Below are positions 15,175 to 21,686 of a stretch of 36,171 bases of DNA, one piece after another. A program made the position numbers and the translations under genes. Location: the IMG/VR virus record IMGVR_UViG_3300044971_001528, positions 1 through 36,171 of that record. One strand, written 5' to 3'. Position 1 is the stretch's first letter, and every line of letters starts with the position of its first letter. Source of the stretch: a virus. The notes below the pieces were generated by a model. It searched no databases. It was not told where the DNA came from and worked only from the letters and a program-made list of their open reading frames with translations.

Positions 15175-16050
15175 ATGGAATATATTTTTGATGTTGAATT
15201 AGCCAAAAGGTATGGAGTTGACGAAGCTATAATGATTAAATCTTTTCAATATTGGATCAGGTTAAACAAAGCTAACAATTCTAATTATTACGATGGCCAT
15301 TATTGGACATATAATACAATTAAAGCACTATCTGAGTTATTTCCTTTCTGGAGTGAAAAACAGGTAAGGGCAATACTTCAAAACCTTTTAAACCTCAAAA
15401 TCTTAATTAAGGGCAATTATAACAAATTAGGTTTTGATAGAACTATCTGGTATGCTTTTGATAATGAGAGTCAATTTTTGCAAATGCCTAAAAAGGAAAA
15501 TGCAAGTAACCAAACGGTAAAATCCATTTGCCCAAATGGTAAAATGGAAATGCCCAAACAGGAAAATGGATATGCCCAAACGGTCAATACAATACCAATT
15601 ACTAACTCAATTACTAACTCAAATACTAACACAATTAAAAAAGAAAGTAAAAAGAATTTTACTTTAGTTTTTCCTCCGGAATTTTCCCCTAATTTAATTC
15701 AGAAAATAAATGACTTTTTTGAATACAGGAAGGAGATTAAAAAACCATTCAAATCCGATAAAAGTATTAACATAAGAATTAAACAATTTTCAGATGAACT
15801 GGCTCAATTTGGCGAAGAGGTTGTAATTGCAAGTATTGATAACTCAATCGCGAACGGTTGGCAAGGAACATTCATAAATAAAGAATTATTAAACAAATTT
15901 TCAAATAACAAACAAATTTTAAAAGATGGCAACGGAAATTACGCAGATACACAAGCAGGTCGGGAACTCTTTATTACTGACATTAGAGAAGGCGTCAAAA
16001 GGAGACTCGAAGCACGCCGCAACGGTCAAACAGATAATTTTGGGTTTTGA
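15175..16050 (+). CDS. Replication initiator / replisome organiser
   Basis: 291 residues. N-terminal about 100 residues form a winged-helix-type DNA-binding domain (YGVDEAIMIKSFQYWIRLNK, HYWTYNTIKALSELFPFW, SEKQVRAILQNLLNLKIL). A polar linker follows, encoded by the repeat array at 15485-15633 (MPKKEN, MPKQENGYAQT, then TNSITNSNTNT). The C-terminal domain (FFEYRKEIKKPF, then SIDNSIANGWQGTFINKEL) is the piece that recruits helicase or loader in DnaD/O-type phage initiators. As in phage lambda O, the likely origin lies within the gene. Ends 125 bases inside the longest form of the next gene. Confidence 0.82.
   Translation: MEYIFDVELAKRYGVDEAIMIKSFQYWIRLNKANNSNYYDGHYWTYNTIKALSELFPFWSEKQVRAILQNLLNLKILIKGNYNKLGFDRTIWYAFDNESQFLQMPKKENASNQTVKSICPNGKMEMPKQENGYAQTVNTIPITNSITNSNTNTIKKESKKNFTLVFPPEFSPNLIQKINDFFEYRKEIKKPFKSDKSINIRIKQFSDELAQFGEEVVIASIDNSIANGWQGTFINKELLNKFSNNKQILKDGNGNYADTQAGRELFITDIREGVKRRLEARRNGQTDNFGF
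15485..15633 (+). other. Probable replication origin: five 22-bp iterons plus AT-rich 12-mers
   Basis: Iterons begin at 15485, 15507, 15529, 15551 and 15573, exactly 22 bp apart, consensus TGCCCAAACGGTAAAATGGA. The period is two helical turns and is not a multiple of three, so the repeats change reading frame and are maintained as DNA, not protein. Directly downstream, a 12-bp unit ATTACTAACTCA occurs at 15598, 15610 and, with changes, 15622: an AT-rich candidate unwinding element. Iterons plus AT-rich repeats inside the initiator gene reproduce the design of the lambda origin. Confidence 0.8.
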
Positions 16051-16786
16051 AAATCCAATCCGGACAACAGATGAACAGTTTGTAGTCGATACCCTCACAT
16101 TTGTTTTACCACTATGCGCAGAACTTTACTGCGGAGTTAAGAAAACAGAATTTAACTATGCGACACTTGAAGAATGTTCATTATTTATCTACGATCATTT
16201 TTATAATCTCGGCGTGAACGAAATTAAACAGGCCTTTGAACTATGCGCAGCAAACAAAATAGAAAACGTAAACATGACCGCATACTATGGTAAGTTTACG
16301 GTCGCAATTTTGGGCGATATCCTGACCGCTTACACAAAGTACAGGAATAATGAATATCTAAAAATAAAAGATTTGCATCAAAAAAACCTACGCGGCGAAA
16401 CATTCGTCAACGAGGTAGACCATAAAAATTTTATCGCACGTCAGGAAGTAATCGCCGAATTTAAGGCCGAACTTGAAAAGAAAAAAAACGGTAAACCTCT
16501 TAAGTATAACAGTCACGAAGAAATCCGAATCCATTGGCCAAAAATTTTAATCGACAACGGCATTATACAACTTGATGAAGAAACAAAAAAAAGAATCTGG
16601 TCAGAGGCTCAGCACTTAGTTAAACGCGAACATCAGAAAAAGGCCGCAGACTTTACTAATATGATGGAGGCTAAACACAACCGCGCACTACTAAAAAGTT
16701 TTGAAGGAGCGGGTAATGAAACGTTTCAGGCCAAATGTGATGCCATGTATTCTAAATTATTTGTTTGGGAATTCTTAAAACCTTAA
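15926..16786 (+). CDS. Hypothetical replication-associated protein (possible helicase loader)
   Basis: 286 residues from the ATG at 15926, but this start overlaps the initiator gene by 125 bases. A start at the TTG near 16037, just before the initiator's stop, would be more usual for such gene chains. The common core begins around GFENPIRTTDEQFVVDTLTF, followed by PLCAELYCGVKK, NLGVNEIKQAFELCAA and a Lys/Glu-rich helical region (FKAELEKKKNGK), with a final VWEFLKP. The position next to an initiator and origin suggests a loader or replisome accessory; I cannot identify a P-loop, so an ATPase loader like DnaC is excluded. Confidence 0.6.
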   Translation: MATEITQIHKQVGNSLLLTLEKASKGDSKHAATVKQIILGFENPIRTTDEQFVVDTLTFVLPLCAELYCGVKKTEFNYATLEECSLFIYDHFYNLGVNEIKQAFELCAANKIENVNMTAYYGKFTVAILGDILTAYTKYRNNEYLKIKDLHQKNLRGETFVNEVDHKNFIARQEVIAEFKAELEKKKNGKPLKYNSHEEIRIHWPKILIDNGIIQLDEETKKRIWSEAQHLVKREHQKKAADFTNMMEAKHNRALLKSFEGAGNETFQAKCDAMYSKLFVWEFLKP

Positions 16787-16789
16787 ATC

Positions 16790-17446
16790 ATGAAAATATT
16801 AAACCTTTACGCCTGTTTAGGCGGCAACCGATACAAATGGAACGAAGTCAAAAATGATATTCAAGTTACGGCAGTAGAATTAGACCCTGAACTTGCAAGG
16901 CTTTACAAAGAGCGTTTTCCAAATGATACGGTAATAATAGCTGATGCTCACGAATATTTACTTAAAAACTATATGAATTTTGATTTCATATGGACTTCAC
17001 CGCCTTGCCCTTCACATTCAAGAGTAAGATTTAGCCAAAAAAATAGAAAAAATTGCGATGCAGTTTATCCAGATTTAAAACTTTACGAAGAAGTTGTTTT
17101 ATTGAATAATTACTTTGATGGAAAATATGTCGTTGAAAATGTAATTCCATTTTACGAACCATTAATACCTGCAAAAAAACGAGGTAGGCATTTATATTGG
17201 ACAAACTTTAATTTACCAAATAATATTGGTGAACGAAGCGAAGGAAATGGAATAATTAGCAAGGCAAAAAATGAAGTTGATGTATTATGTGAATTTCATG
17301 ATTATGATTTTTATAAATATAAAGGAGAACAAAGGAGAGATAAGATTGCAAGAAACTTAGTAGATTATGAAGCAGGTAAAACAATCTTTGCAACAGCTTT
17401 AGGGATATTAGAAAACAAAAATCATAAACAATCAACACTTTTTTAA
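16790..17446 (+). CDS. dcm: DNA C5-cytosine methyltransferase (compact)
   Basis: 218 residues. Motif I is NLYACLGGNRYKW (5-17), AVELDPELA gives the SAM-binding acidic residue, SPPCPSHSR (70-78) is motif IV with catalytic Cys73, and VVENVIPF (114-121) contains the ENV motif VI. GRHLYWTNF fits motif VIII, and NLVDYEAGKTIFATALGIL the closing motifs. It is shorter than typical enzymes (over 300 residues) because the target-recognition region is reduced, so it may recognise a short site or use a partner. Together with the 12379 protein it gives the phage two methylation systems, probably against host restriction. The 3' two-thirds is more AT-rich than the 5' part. Confidence 0.85.
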   Translation: MKILNLYACLGGNRYKWNEVKNDIQVTAVELDPELARLYKERFPNDTVIIADAHEYLLKNYMNFDFIWTSPPCPSHSRVRFSQKNRKNCDAVYPDLKLYEEVVLLNNYFDGKYVVENVIPFYEPLIPAKKRGRHLYWTNFNLPNNIGERSEGNGIISKAKNEVDVLCEFHDYDFYKYKGEQRRDKIARNLVDYEAGKTIFATALGILENKNHKQSTLF

Positions 17447-17449
17447 ATC

Positions 17450-17758
17450 ATGTTAAAATTTTTTAGACCTCGCAATAATTCAAAAGAACCTTTAATTGTA
17501 AAAGGTTGCGAATATTACAAATACCACACAGGCCTAAACGGTAATGTGGCCTATTATTCAAAAGCAAAATTTGGATATAGAGAAATTGTAATCGAAATAA
17601 TAAAACTGCCAGATCTTAGATGGGTTTTTCATGTAGAATGCCATGATAAAATGGTACTCGATAGCCGTTTAGGAAATTGTTTCTATGATAGCGCAGAAAA
17701 GGCACACTCAGCAATGTTAAACGCTTTATCAGACAAATTCAATCCGCAAGTAATATGA
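17450..17758 (+). CDS. Hypothetical protein
   Basis: 102 residues (VKGCEYYKYHTGLNGNVAYY, LPDLRWVFHVECHDKMV, then SAEKAHSAMLNAL). Probably a compact alpha/beta protein. Three bases follow the methyltransferase stop and four overlap the glucosaminidase start. No family recognised. Confidence 0.6.
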   Translation: MLKFFRPRNNSKEPLIVKGCEYYKYHTGLNGNVAYYSKAKFGYREIVIEIIKLPDLRWVFHVECHDKMVLDSRLGNCFYDSAEKAHSAMLNALSDKFNPQVI

Positions 17759-18213
17759 CACTAATCTATAAAATCGCGCTCGTTCTATTCCTACAACCGC
17801 AAAACCAAACGGAATACATAACAAAGTATTATCCGGTGGCCAAACTTTGCGAGGTTATCTATGGCGTGCCTACAAGCGTACAATTGGCGCAGGCGCTTGC
17901 AGAATCCGGCGGCGGTGTATCTTATATCGGTAAACATAGCAATAACCATTTCGGCATTAAATACTATCCAGAGGCTTTTCGCGGCGATTGTTTTACAGAC
18001 CGATCCGGTGGGGAATGGCGCAAATATAACTCAGTTGCTGAAGGCTATTTTGACCATGCGGAATTTCTAACCTTCCACTATAAACACGCGACCGGAAAAG
18101 ATTATAAATATTGGCAGATGCTCAGAGGATACGGCGCCGGTAATTACTGGCATCATATCGGCAAAATCATTGAACACTATAAACTCAATAAACTTGATCT
18201 ACATAGGAATTGA
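17755..18213 (+). CDS. Second glucosaminidase-like peptidoglycan hydrolase
   Basis: 152 residues. A short N-terminal hydrophobic stretch (IYKIALVLFL) could be a signal or membrane segment. The domain matches the one at 9539: YGVPTSVQLAQALAESGGGV with probable catalytic Glu50, NNHFGIKYY, AEGYFDHAEFL, and the terminal GYGAGNYWHHIGKIIEHYKL. It lacks the long linker of the 9539 protein. Placed in the replication region, not with the holin. Both enzymes end with YKL-x-KLD, a sign they are homologues. Confidence 0.75.
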   Translation: MTLIYKIALVLFLQPQNQTEYITKYYPVAKLCEVIYGVPTSVQLAQALAESGGGVSYIGKHSNNHFGIKYYPEAFRGDCFTDRSGGEWRKYNSVAEGYFDHAEFLTFHYKHATGKDYKYWQMLRGYGAGNYWHHIGKIIEHYKLNKLDLHRN

Positions 18214-18670
18214 TCCAGCATTCAGGAAGAACGGTTTTTGTGCCTGTATTATAGAAAATCAAACCGTTGATTTTATTGTTTTTCGTGACTTTATGCACTT
18301 TTTAGATTGGATCTGGACTGCTCCGGTTGGTATTTATACGGTCGAAAACAGTTATCTTCAAGATCTAACTTTTGACATGAAAGGAAGCAAGCCGGAAATT
18401 GCCAAAAAAAGCCGGCATGTTGGAATGAATCAGGCAATATCGGAAGCTACATTCAGAATATTACAAAAAATGTTTGCAGATCACGTTTTTGAGGTAAGTC
18501 CGAAACTCAAAGGGCAAAAGTGGAACGATGCTCAGTTAAAATTATATTCAAAACACTTTAATCACACCGTTTTTTTGAACTATAAAGGCCTAATTTCAGA
18601 ACAGGATAAGCGAGATGCGTACAAATTAGCCCTGTTTTCTATTGATTTTGAAAAAAAATTAAAAAAATAA
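18194..18670 (+). CDS. RuvC-like Holliday junction resolvase
   Basis: 158 residues from TTG 18194; no ATG is available and TTG 18170 is the alternative. The RNase H fold begins with YIGIDPAF (Asp7), and YTVENSYL (Glu51) and EQDKRDAYKLAL (Asp138, Asp141) supply the other metal-binding acids, the RuvC signature. It would cut branched DNA before packaging or during recombination. In front of promoter P3. Overlaps the glucosaminidase by 20 bases with this start. Confidence 0.78.
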   Translation: MIYIGIDPAFRKNGFCACIIENQTVDFIVFRDFMHFLDWIWTAPVGIYTVENSYLQDLTFDMKGSKPEIAKKSRHVGMNQAISEATFRILQKMFADHVFEVSPKLKGQKWNDAQLKLYSKHFNHTVFLNYKGLISEQDKRDAYKLALFSIDFEKKLKK

Positions 18671-18690
18671 TAAAAAAAAATCAAAAAAAC

Positions 18691-18728
18691 TTTGCAAATA
18701 ATAAAAGTTGTTATAACTTTGTAACAAC
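18691..18728 (+). promoter_or_regulatory. Promoter P3 with operator
   Basis: TTTG (18691-18694), 19 nt, TAACTTTG (18714-18721): an exact consensus promoter. GTTGTTA (18707-18713) and TAACAAC (18722-18728) flank the -7 box exactly as in P1 and P4. Drives the small gene at 18770. Confidence 0.82.
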
Positions 18729-18769
18729 AAATAAGGAAAACAATTTATAACAAACAAATTTTTAAGATT

Positions 18770-19066
18770 ATGACAACTGCAAATCAAATTTTCGCTCAAT
18801 TAGGTGGTAACAAATTTTTAGCAATGACAGGCGCTCACACTTTAATTAGTCATGGTAACGCTTTATCAATGAAACTCAGAACAAACAAAAGCAAAGCAAA
18901 TTATTTGATTATTACTCTTAATGGTTTAGACCTTTACAATGTAGAATTTTTAAAAGTTAATTACTCAAAAGATACAACTACTGAAGTTAAAATATTTGAG
19001 AATGTTTATAATGACCAACTGCAAAATATTTTTACTGAAATAACAGGAATGTACACTAAGTTATAA
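18770..19066 (+). CDS. Small hypothetical protein in a stand-alone cassette
   Basis: 98 residues. The N-terminal MTTANQIFAQLGGNKFLAM and the following TGAHTLISHGNALSMKL belong to a small family I recall from phages and mobile elements, with no known activity. The gene sits alone between promoter P3 and the terminator at 19079, a moron-like unit. Its small size and strong own promoter suggest high early expression. Confidence 0.68.
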   Translation: MTTANQIFAQLGGNKFLAMTGAHTLISHGNALSMKLRTNKSKANYLIITLNGLDLYNVEFLKVNYSKDTTTEVKIFENVYNDQLQNIFTEITGMYTKL

Positions 19067-19078
19067 AATAAAAAGGTT

Positions 19079-19105
19079 GCCGGATCCTAAAAACCGGTAT
19101 TTTTT
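19079..19105 (+). terminator. Terminator closing the P3 cassette
   Basis: GCCGG (19079-19083) pairs with CCGGT (19094-19098, one G-U), followed by A then six T. Same style as 1056 and 33176. Confidence 0.68.
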
Positions 19106-19125
19106 AACTCTTAAATAATTGAACC

Positions 19126-19380
19126 ATGATTGAAACAACAATAAGATTCCGTAACTACTCAATACAAGTAGTGGCAGAACATCACGAAGGTTATTCCGCA
19201 ACACTCGAGGAACCTGGACTGGATGAACAATTTGATATAATATCTTTAGTAATCAAAGAAACGGAATATGAGCCAGAAGAACTCGCAGAACTTCTGGAAA
19301 TGACCGAAAAAGAATTAGACGATTTTTTATTTTTAAGACTTAAACAACAAATTGAATATGACAAACACAACAATTTTTGA
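19126..19380 (+). CDS. Hypothetical acidic protein
   Basis: 84 residues, strongly acidic C-terminal half (EPEELAELLEMTEKELDDFL). The N-terminal strand region (IETTIRFRNYSIQVVAEHHE) suggests a small alpha/beta fold. It overlaps the Gp157-like gene by 23 bases, so the two are probably coupled. Acidic small phage proteins can be DNA mimics, but that is not shown here. Confidence 0.6.
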   Translation: MIETTIRFRNYSIQVVAEHHEGYSATLEEPGLDEQFDIISLVIKETEYEPEELAELLEMTEKELDDFLFLRLKQQIEYDKHNNF

Positions 19381-19849
19381 GATTGGTAACGAATACCAAA
19401 ACATTATAAGCCTTATTGAGCAAAATAACGGCGAAATAAGCGATGATTTACATGAAGCCTATATCAATAGTCGCGACGAACTAAATAACAAGGCTAAGGC
19501 CTATATTTACGTTATCCGGAATAAAGAAAACCTCATCTCAAATATTGACGCAGAGATTGATAGGCTCAAAGAGATGAAAAAACGTACTGAAAACGAAATT
19601 CACCGGATTAAAAACTTCCTCAGTATGGCAGTCGATACTTTCGGGAACTTTGAAACAGGCCTACACAAAATAAGTAATCGAATATCGAAAAGCGTGGAGG
19701 TTACAGATTATAACCAACTGCCAAAAGAATATTTGAAAGAGAAAATCGAAATAAGCGCGGACAAAACCGCAATCAAAAAAGCGATCGAATCCGGTGTCAA
19801 TATTTCAGGCGCTTTATTAGTAACAAAATCAAACCTACAAATTAAATGA
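19358..19849 (+). CDS. Siphovirus Gp157-like protein
   Basis: 163 residues from ATG 19358; an in-frame TTG two codons upstream is less likely. The sequence matches the Gp157 family pattern: an N-terminal acidic helix with NNGEISDDL, a long coiled coil (AEIDRLKEMKKRTENEIHRI), then KNFLSMAVDTFG and the C-terminal module ISKSVEVTDYNQLPKEYLKE, EISADKTAIKKAIESG, ISGALLV. The family is named for streptococcal phage Sfi11 Gp157, linked to phage resistance of carrier cells. Exact biochemical role unknown; often near recombination genes. Confidence 0.8.
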   Translation: MTNTTIFEIGNEYQNIISLIEQNNGEISDDLHEAYINSRDELNNKAKAYIYVIRNKENLISNIDAEIDRLKEMKKRTENEIHRIKNFLSMAVDTFGNFETGLHKISNRISKSVEVTDYNQLPKEYLKEKIEISADKTAIKKAIESGVNISGALLVTKSNLQIK

Positions 19850-20190
19850 TTGACAACAAAAGCGCGGCCGATTTTTATCTACTCATTACCTGTCTAAATG
19901 CTGCCTGTTACGCCATTACTGAGATGGAGCCGGATAAGATGAAAGGCAACGACAAAGTTTCATTTAAAAACCTTAGATGTAACCTACTCAATTTTCTTAA
20001 AGGTCTGGAACGCCGGACAACAAAAGAAAAATTTGATGAACTAAAACAGTATAATTTCGATAACGTAGTTTTAATGACAGAACTAATGGCAACCATGAGT
20101 TTATTACCTCCGGGTCAAGTGGATTGGTTTTTAGGCGAGGTTAACAAACTAACTTTTGCCGCAGTAAATAGGGCGCTATCTGAAAAATAA
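19846..20190 (+). CDS. Hypothetical helical protein
   Basis: 114 residues, probably all helical (FYLLITCLNAACYAITEME, LNFLKGLERRTTKEKFDEL, VVLMTELMATMSLLPPGQVD). It starts in an ATGA overlap with the Gp157-like gene. Last gene before the 219-bp noncoding interval at 20191-20409. Confidence 0.6.
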   Translation: MIDNKSAADFYLLITCLNAACYAITEMEPDKMKGNDKVSFKNLRCNLLNFLKGLERRTTKEKFDELKQYNFDNVVLMTELMATMSLLPPGQVDWFLGEVNKLTFAAVNRALSEK

Positions 20191-20191
20191 T

Positions 20192-20199
20192 TATATTTG
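20192..20199 (+). promoter_or_regulatory. Possible -7 box (TATATTTG) before a short transcript
   Basis: A perfect TAnnTTTG, but no good -33 element at the right distance. If used, RNA would begin near 20206 and stop at the terminator at 20230-20267, giving a roughly 60-nt RNA. Confidence 0.3.
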
Positions 20200-20229
20200 T
20201 ACTGTTTACAGGTTTAGTAATTGGCATTC

Positions 20230-20267
20230 AAAGAGGTTGGTAAAAAAGATACTGACCTCTTTTTTTT
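20230..20267 (+). terminator. Rho-independent terminator (+)
   Basis: AAAGAGGT (20230-20237) pairs perfectly with ACCTCTTT (20255-20262), with T from 20260 to 20267. Ends transcription from the 18.8-20.2 kb genes. Confidence 0.85.
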
Positions 20268-20273
20268 ATACAC

Positions 20274-20305
20274 AAAAAAAACCCTTCCTAATTACTCAGG
20301 AAAGG
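20274..20305 (-). terminator. Rho-independent terminator (- strand)
   Basis: Read on the minus strand, CCTTTCCT pairs with AGGAAGG (one bulged base) and is followed by eight T (plus-strand A-run 20274-20281). It would stop antisense transcription coming from the packaging region. No minus-strand gene is visible. Confidence 0.6.
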
Positions 20306-20364
20306 CTAACAAATTAAAATATATAACAACAAATTTTATGATACAACAAATGTAATCAATTTAC

Positions 20365-20395
20365 TTGAAAATGTCAATTAACCTTATTATATTTG
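20365..20395 (+). promoter_or_regulatory. Promoter of the spanin-like/packaging operon
   Basis: TTG (20365-20367), 20 nt, TATATTTG (20388-20395). Start would be near 20401, nine bases before the ATG at 20410. No operator arms, so this may be a middle/late promoter. Confidence 0.65.
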
Positions 20396-20409
20396 TTTAA
20401 AATAGTTAC

Positions 20410-20676
20410 ATGAAACAAACAACTTTAATGATAGTCGCGGCCGGATTGATACTTTTTACCTTTGCGATAATCTATATTGTCCGCTACCAGACATCAGCCG
20501 TTCATCAGATCTTCAAACACCATCGAGAACAACTCGAAAACGAAATTCAGGCCATTAAGTTGGAACGCGAACGACTGAGGAAATCAATTGATAGCCTCGA
20601 ATACAGAATAAACCTCGAACAGGAAAACTTAATAATTGACATCGACAATTTCCTCAAAAATCATGGCAAAAGATAG
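20410..20676 (+). CDS. Membrane-anchored coiled-coil protein (spanin-like candidate)
   Basis: 88 residues. One N-terminal membrane segment (LMIVAAGLILFTFAIIYIV) is followed by a long helical, charged region (HREQLENEIQAIKLERERL, RKSIDSLEYRI) that should form a coiled coil. This is the layout of an inner-membrane spanin. The following gene overlaps its end by 14 bases and is also an exported coiled-coil protein. A role in outer-membrane disruption is plausible in a Gram-negative host but unproven; a structural or assembly membrane protein is an alternative. Confidence 0.6.
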   Translation: MKQTTLMIVAAGLILFTFAIIYIVRYQTSAVHQIFKHHREQLENEIQAIKLERERLRKSIDSLEYRINLEQENLIIDIDNFLKNHGKR

Positions 20677-20998
20677 TTTAATTTTCATGCTACTTTTGTT
20701 CTGTTTTCGAACAATGGCCCAGTCAGAATTACCGGAATGTTTGAATTTATTACAAAGGTCCCGGACAATAATATTGCAACAAGATACCTTGATTAAACTA
20801 CTCAAAGACGATGCAAGGCTGATCACTTCCGAAAATATTGTACTTAGAAAACAGTTCGACAATTCAGAAATAACAATGCGCTACCTAAACATAGAACTCA
20901 AAAAAGAGAAAACACAAAAAAAGGTCTGGCAGATGATCGGAATCTCAGCATTGACCGGATTATTAACAACCTCAATAATTTTAATTACAAAACCATAA
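20663..20998 (+). CDS. Exported coiled-coil protein with C-terminal membrane segment
   Basis: 111 residues from ATG 20663; an upstream in-frame TTG at 20636 would spoil the signal peptide. LIFMLLLFCFRTMAQS is a signal peptide with cleavage expected after Ala-Gln. The mature part is helical and charged (LLQRSRTIILQQDTLIKLL, YLNIELKKEKTQKKVW), ending in a hydrophobic segment (MIGISALTGLLTTSIILI). Together with the 20410 gene, with which it overlaps, it may be the second half of a spanin-type pair. There is no clear lipobox, which weakens that call. Confidence 0.6.
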   Translation: MAKDSLIFMLLLFCFRTMAQSELPECLNLLQRSRTIILQQDTLIKLLKDDARLITSENIVLRKQFDNSEITMRYLNIELKKEKTQKKVWQMIGISALTGLLTTSIILITKP

Positions 20999-21003
20999 AT
21001 ATC

Positions 21004-21333
21004 ATGTACAAATTTAAAGGCACAATCAAAGAGGTTAAGGACACTCAAATATTCGAAACAAAGTCTTTCAAAAAACGTGAATTTATCCTTACTGAATCAG
21101 AATCAAAATATCCGCAGACAATCAAATTTGAACTCTTTAAAGATAACTGTAACCTAATCGAGGGATACAAAACCGGAGAGGAAGTGGAAGTAAAATTTAA
21201 TATCAAAGGGCGCGAATATAACGGCAACTATTATATCACTCTGGAGGCTTATTCAGTCATAGGCACTAAGATACAAGCCGCAAAATCTATGTTAGTAACA
21301 GAATCGCAACCAGAGGAAGGATTTCCATTTTAA
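21004..21333 (+). CDS. OB-fold DUF3127 protein, SSB-like
   Basis: 109 residues matching the DUF3127 pattern of Bacteroidota phages: IKEVKDTQIFE, KKREFILTESESKYPQTIKF, GEEVEVKFNIKGREYNGNYY, ITLEAYSV. The strand order suggests an OB fold. The tail, QPEEGFPF, resembles the acidic, Phe-ending C-terminus of bacterial SSB that recruits partners. It probably binds single-stranded DNA during replication or recombination. It follows the spanin-like pair by five bases. Confidence 0.75.
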   Translation: MYKFKGTIKEVKDTQIFETKSFKKREFILTESESKYPQTIKFELFKDNCNLIEGYKTGEEVEVKFNIKGREYNGNYYITLEAYSVIGTKIQAAKSMLVTESQPEEGFPF

Positions 21334-21353
21334 ACAGGGAAAAATCAGGGAAT

Positions 21354-21686
21354 ATGAAAGGCGTACCTCCAGAACATAGTAAATTTAAAAAAGGGCAGTC
21401 AGGCAACCCCAATGGCCGACCTAAAGACGAACTTCGGGAAATAAAAACCGTAATCGCTGACTTACTCAAACAACAAAAGAACAATCAGCAACTTGTTGAC
21501 GGCTTAATGACAGTCGTAGTAAACAAGGCACTCAAAGGCGATCTAAAGGCCGTTGATATGCTTTTGTCGTACTGCTATGGTAAACCAACACAACGCACCG
21601 AAATAACAGGCGCAGATGGCGAAAAAATAGATTTTAAAGTGGAAGTATTGCAAGGCGAAAAAACACTACCATACAAACCGGAATGA
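21354..21686 (+). CDS. terS: Terminase small subunit candidate (DUF5681-like)
   Basis: 110 residues. FKKGQSGNPNGRPKDEL is the DUF5681 signature often found just before terminase large subunits. The rest is helical (VIADLLKQQKNNQQLV, VVNKALKGDLKAVDMLLS), then CYGKPTQRTEITGADGEKID, a motif common at the end of phage small terminases. It would bind the packaging site and load the large subunit. ATGA overlap with terL. Confidence 0.75.
   Translation: MKGVPPEHSKFKKGQSGNPNGRPKDELREIKTVIADLLKQQKNNQQLVDGLMTVVVNKALKGDLKAVDMLLSYCYGKPTQRTEITGADGEKIDFKVEVLQGEKTLPYKPE

Noticed and set aside
15481-15633. CRISPR-like or protein-repeat interpretation of the 22-bp repeats
   Set aside because: Repeats are contiguous without spacers and shift reading frame each time, so neither a CRISPR array nor an amino-acid repeat fits; an iteron origin does.
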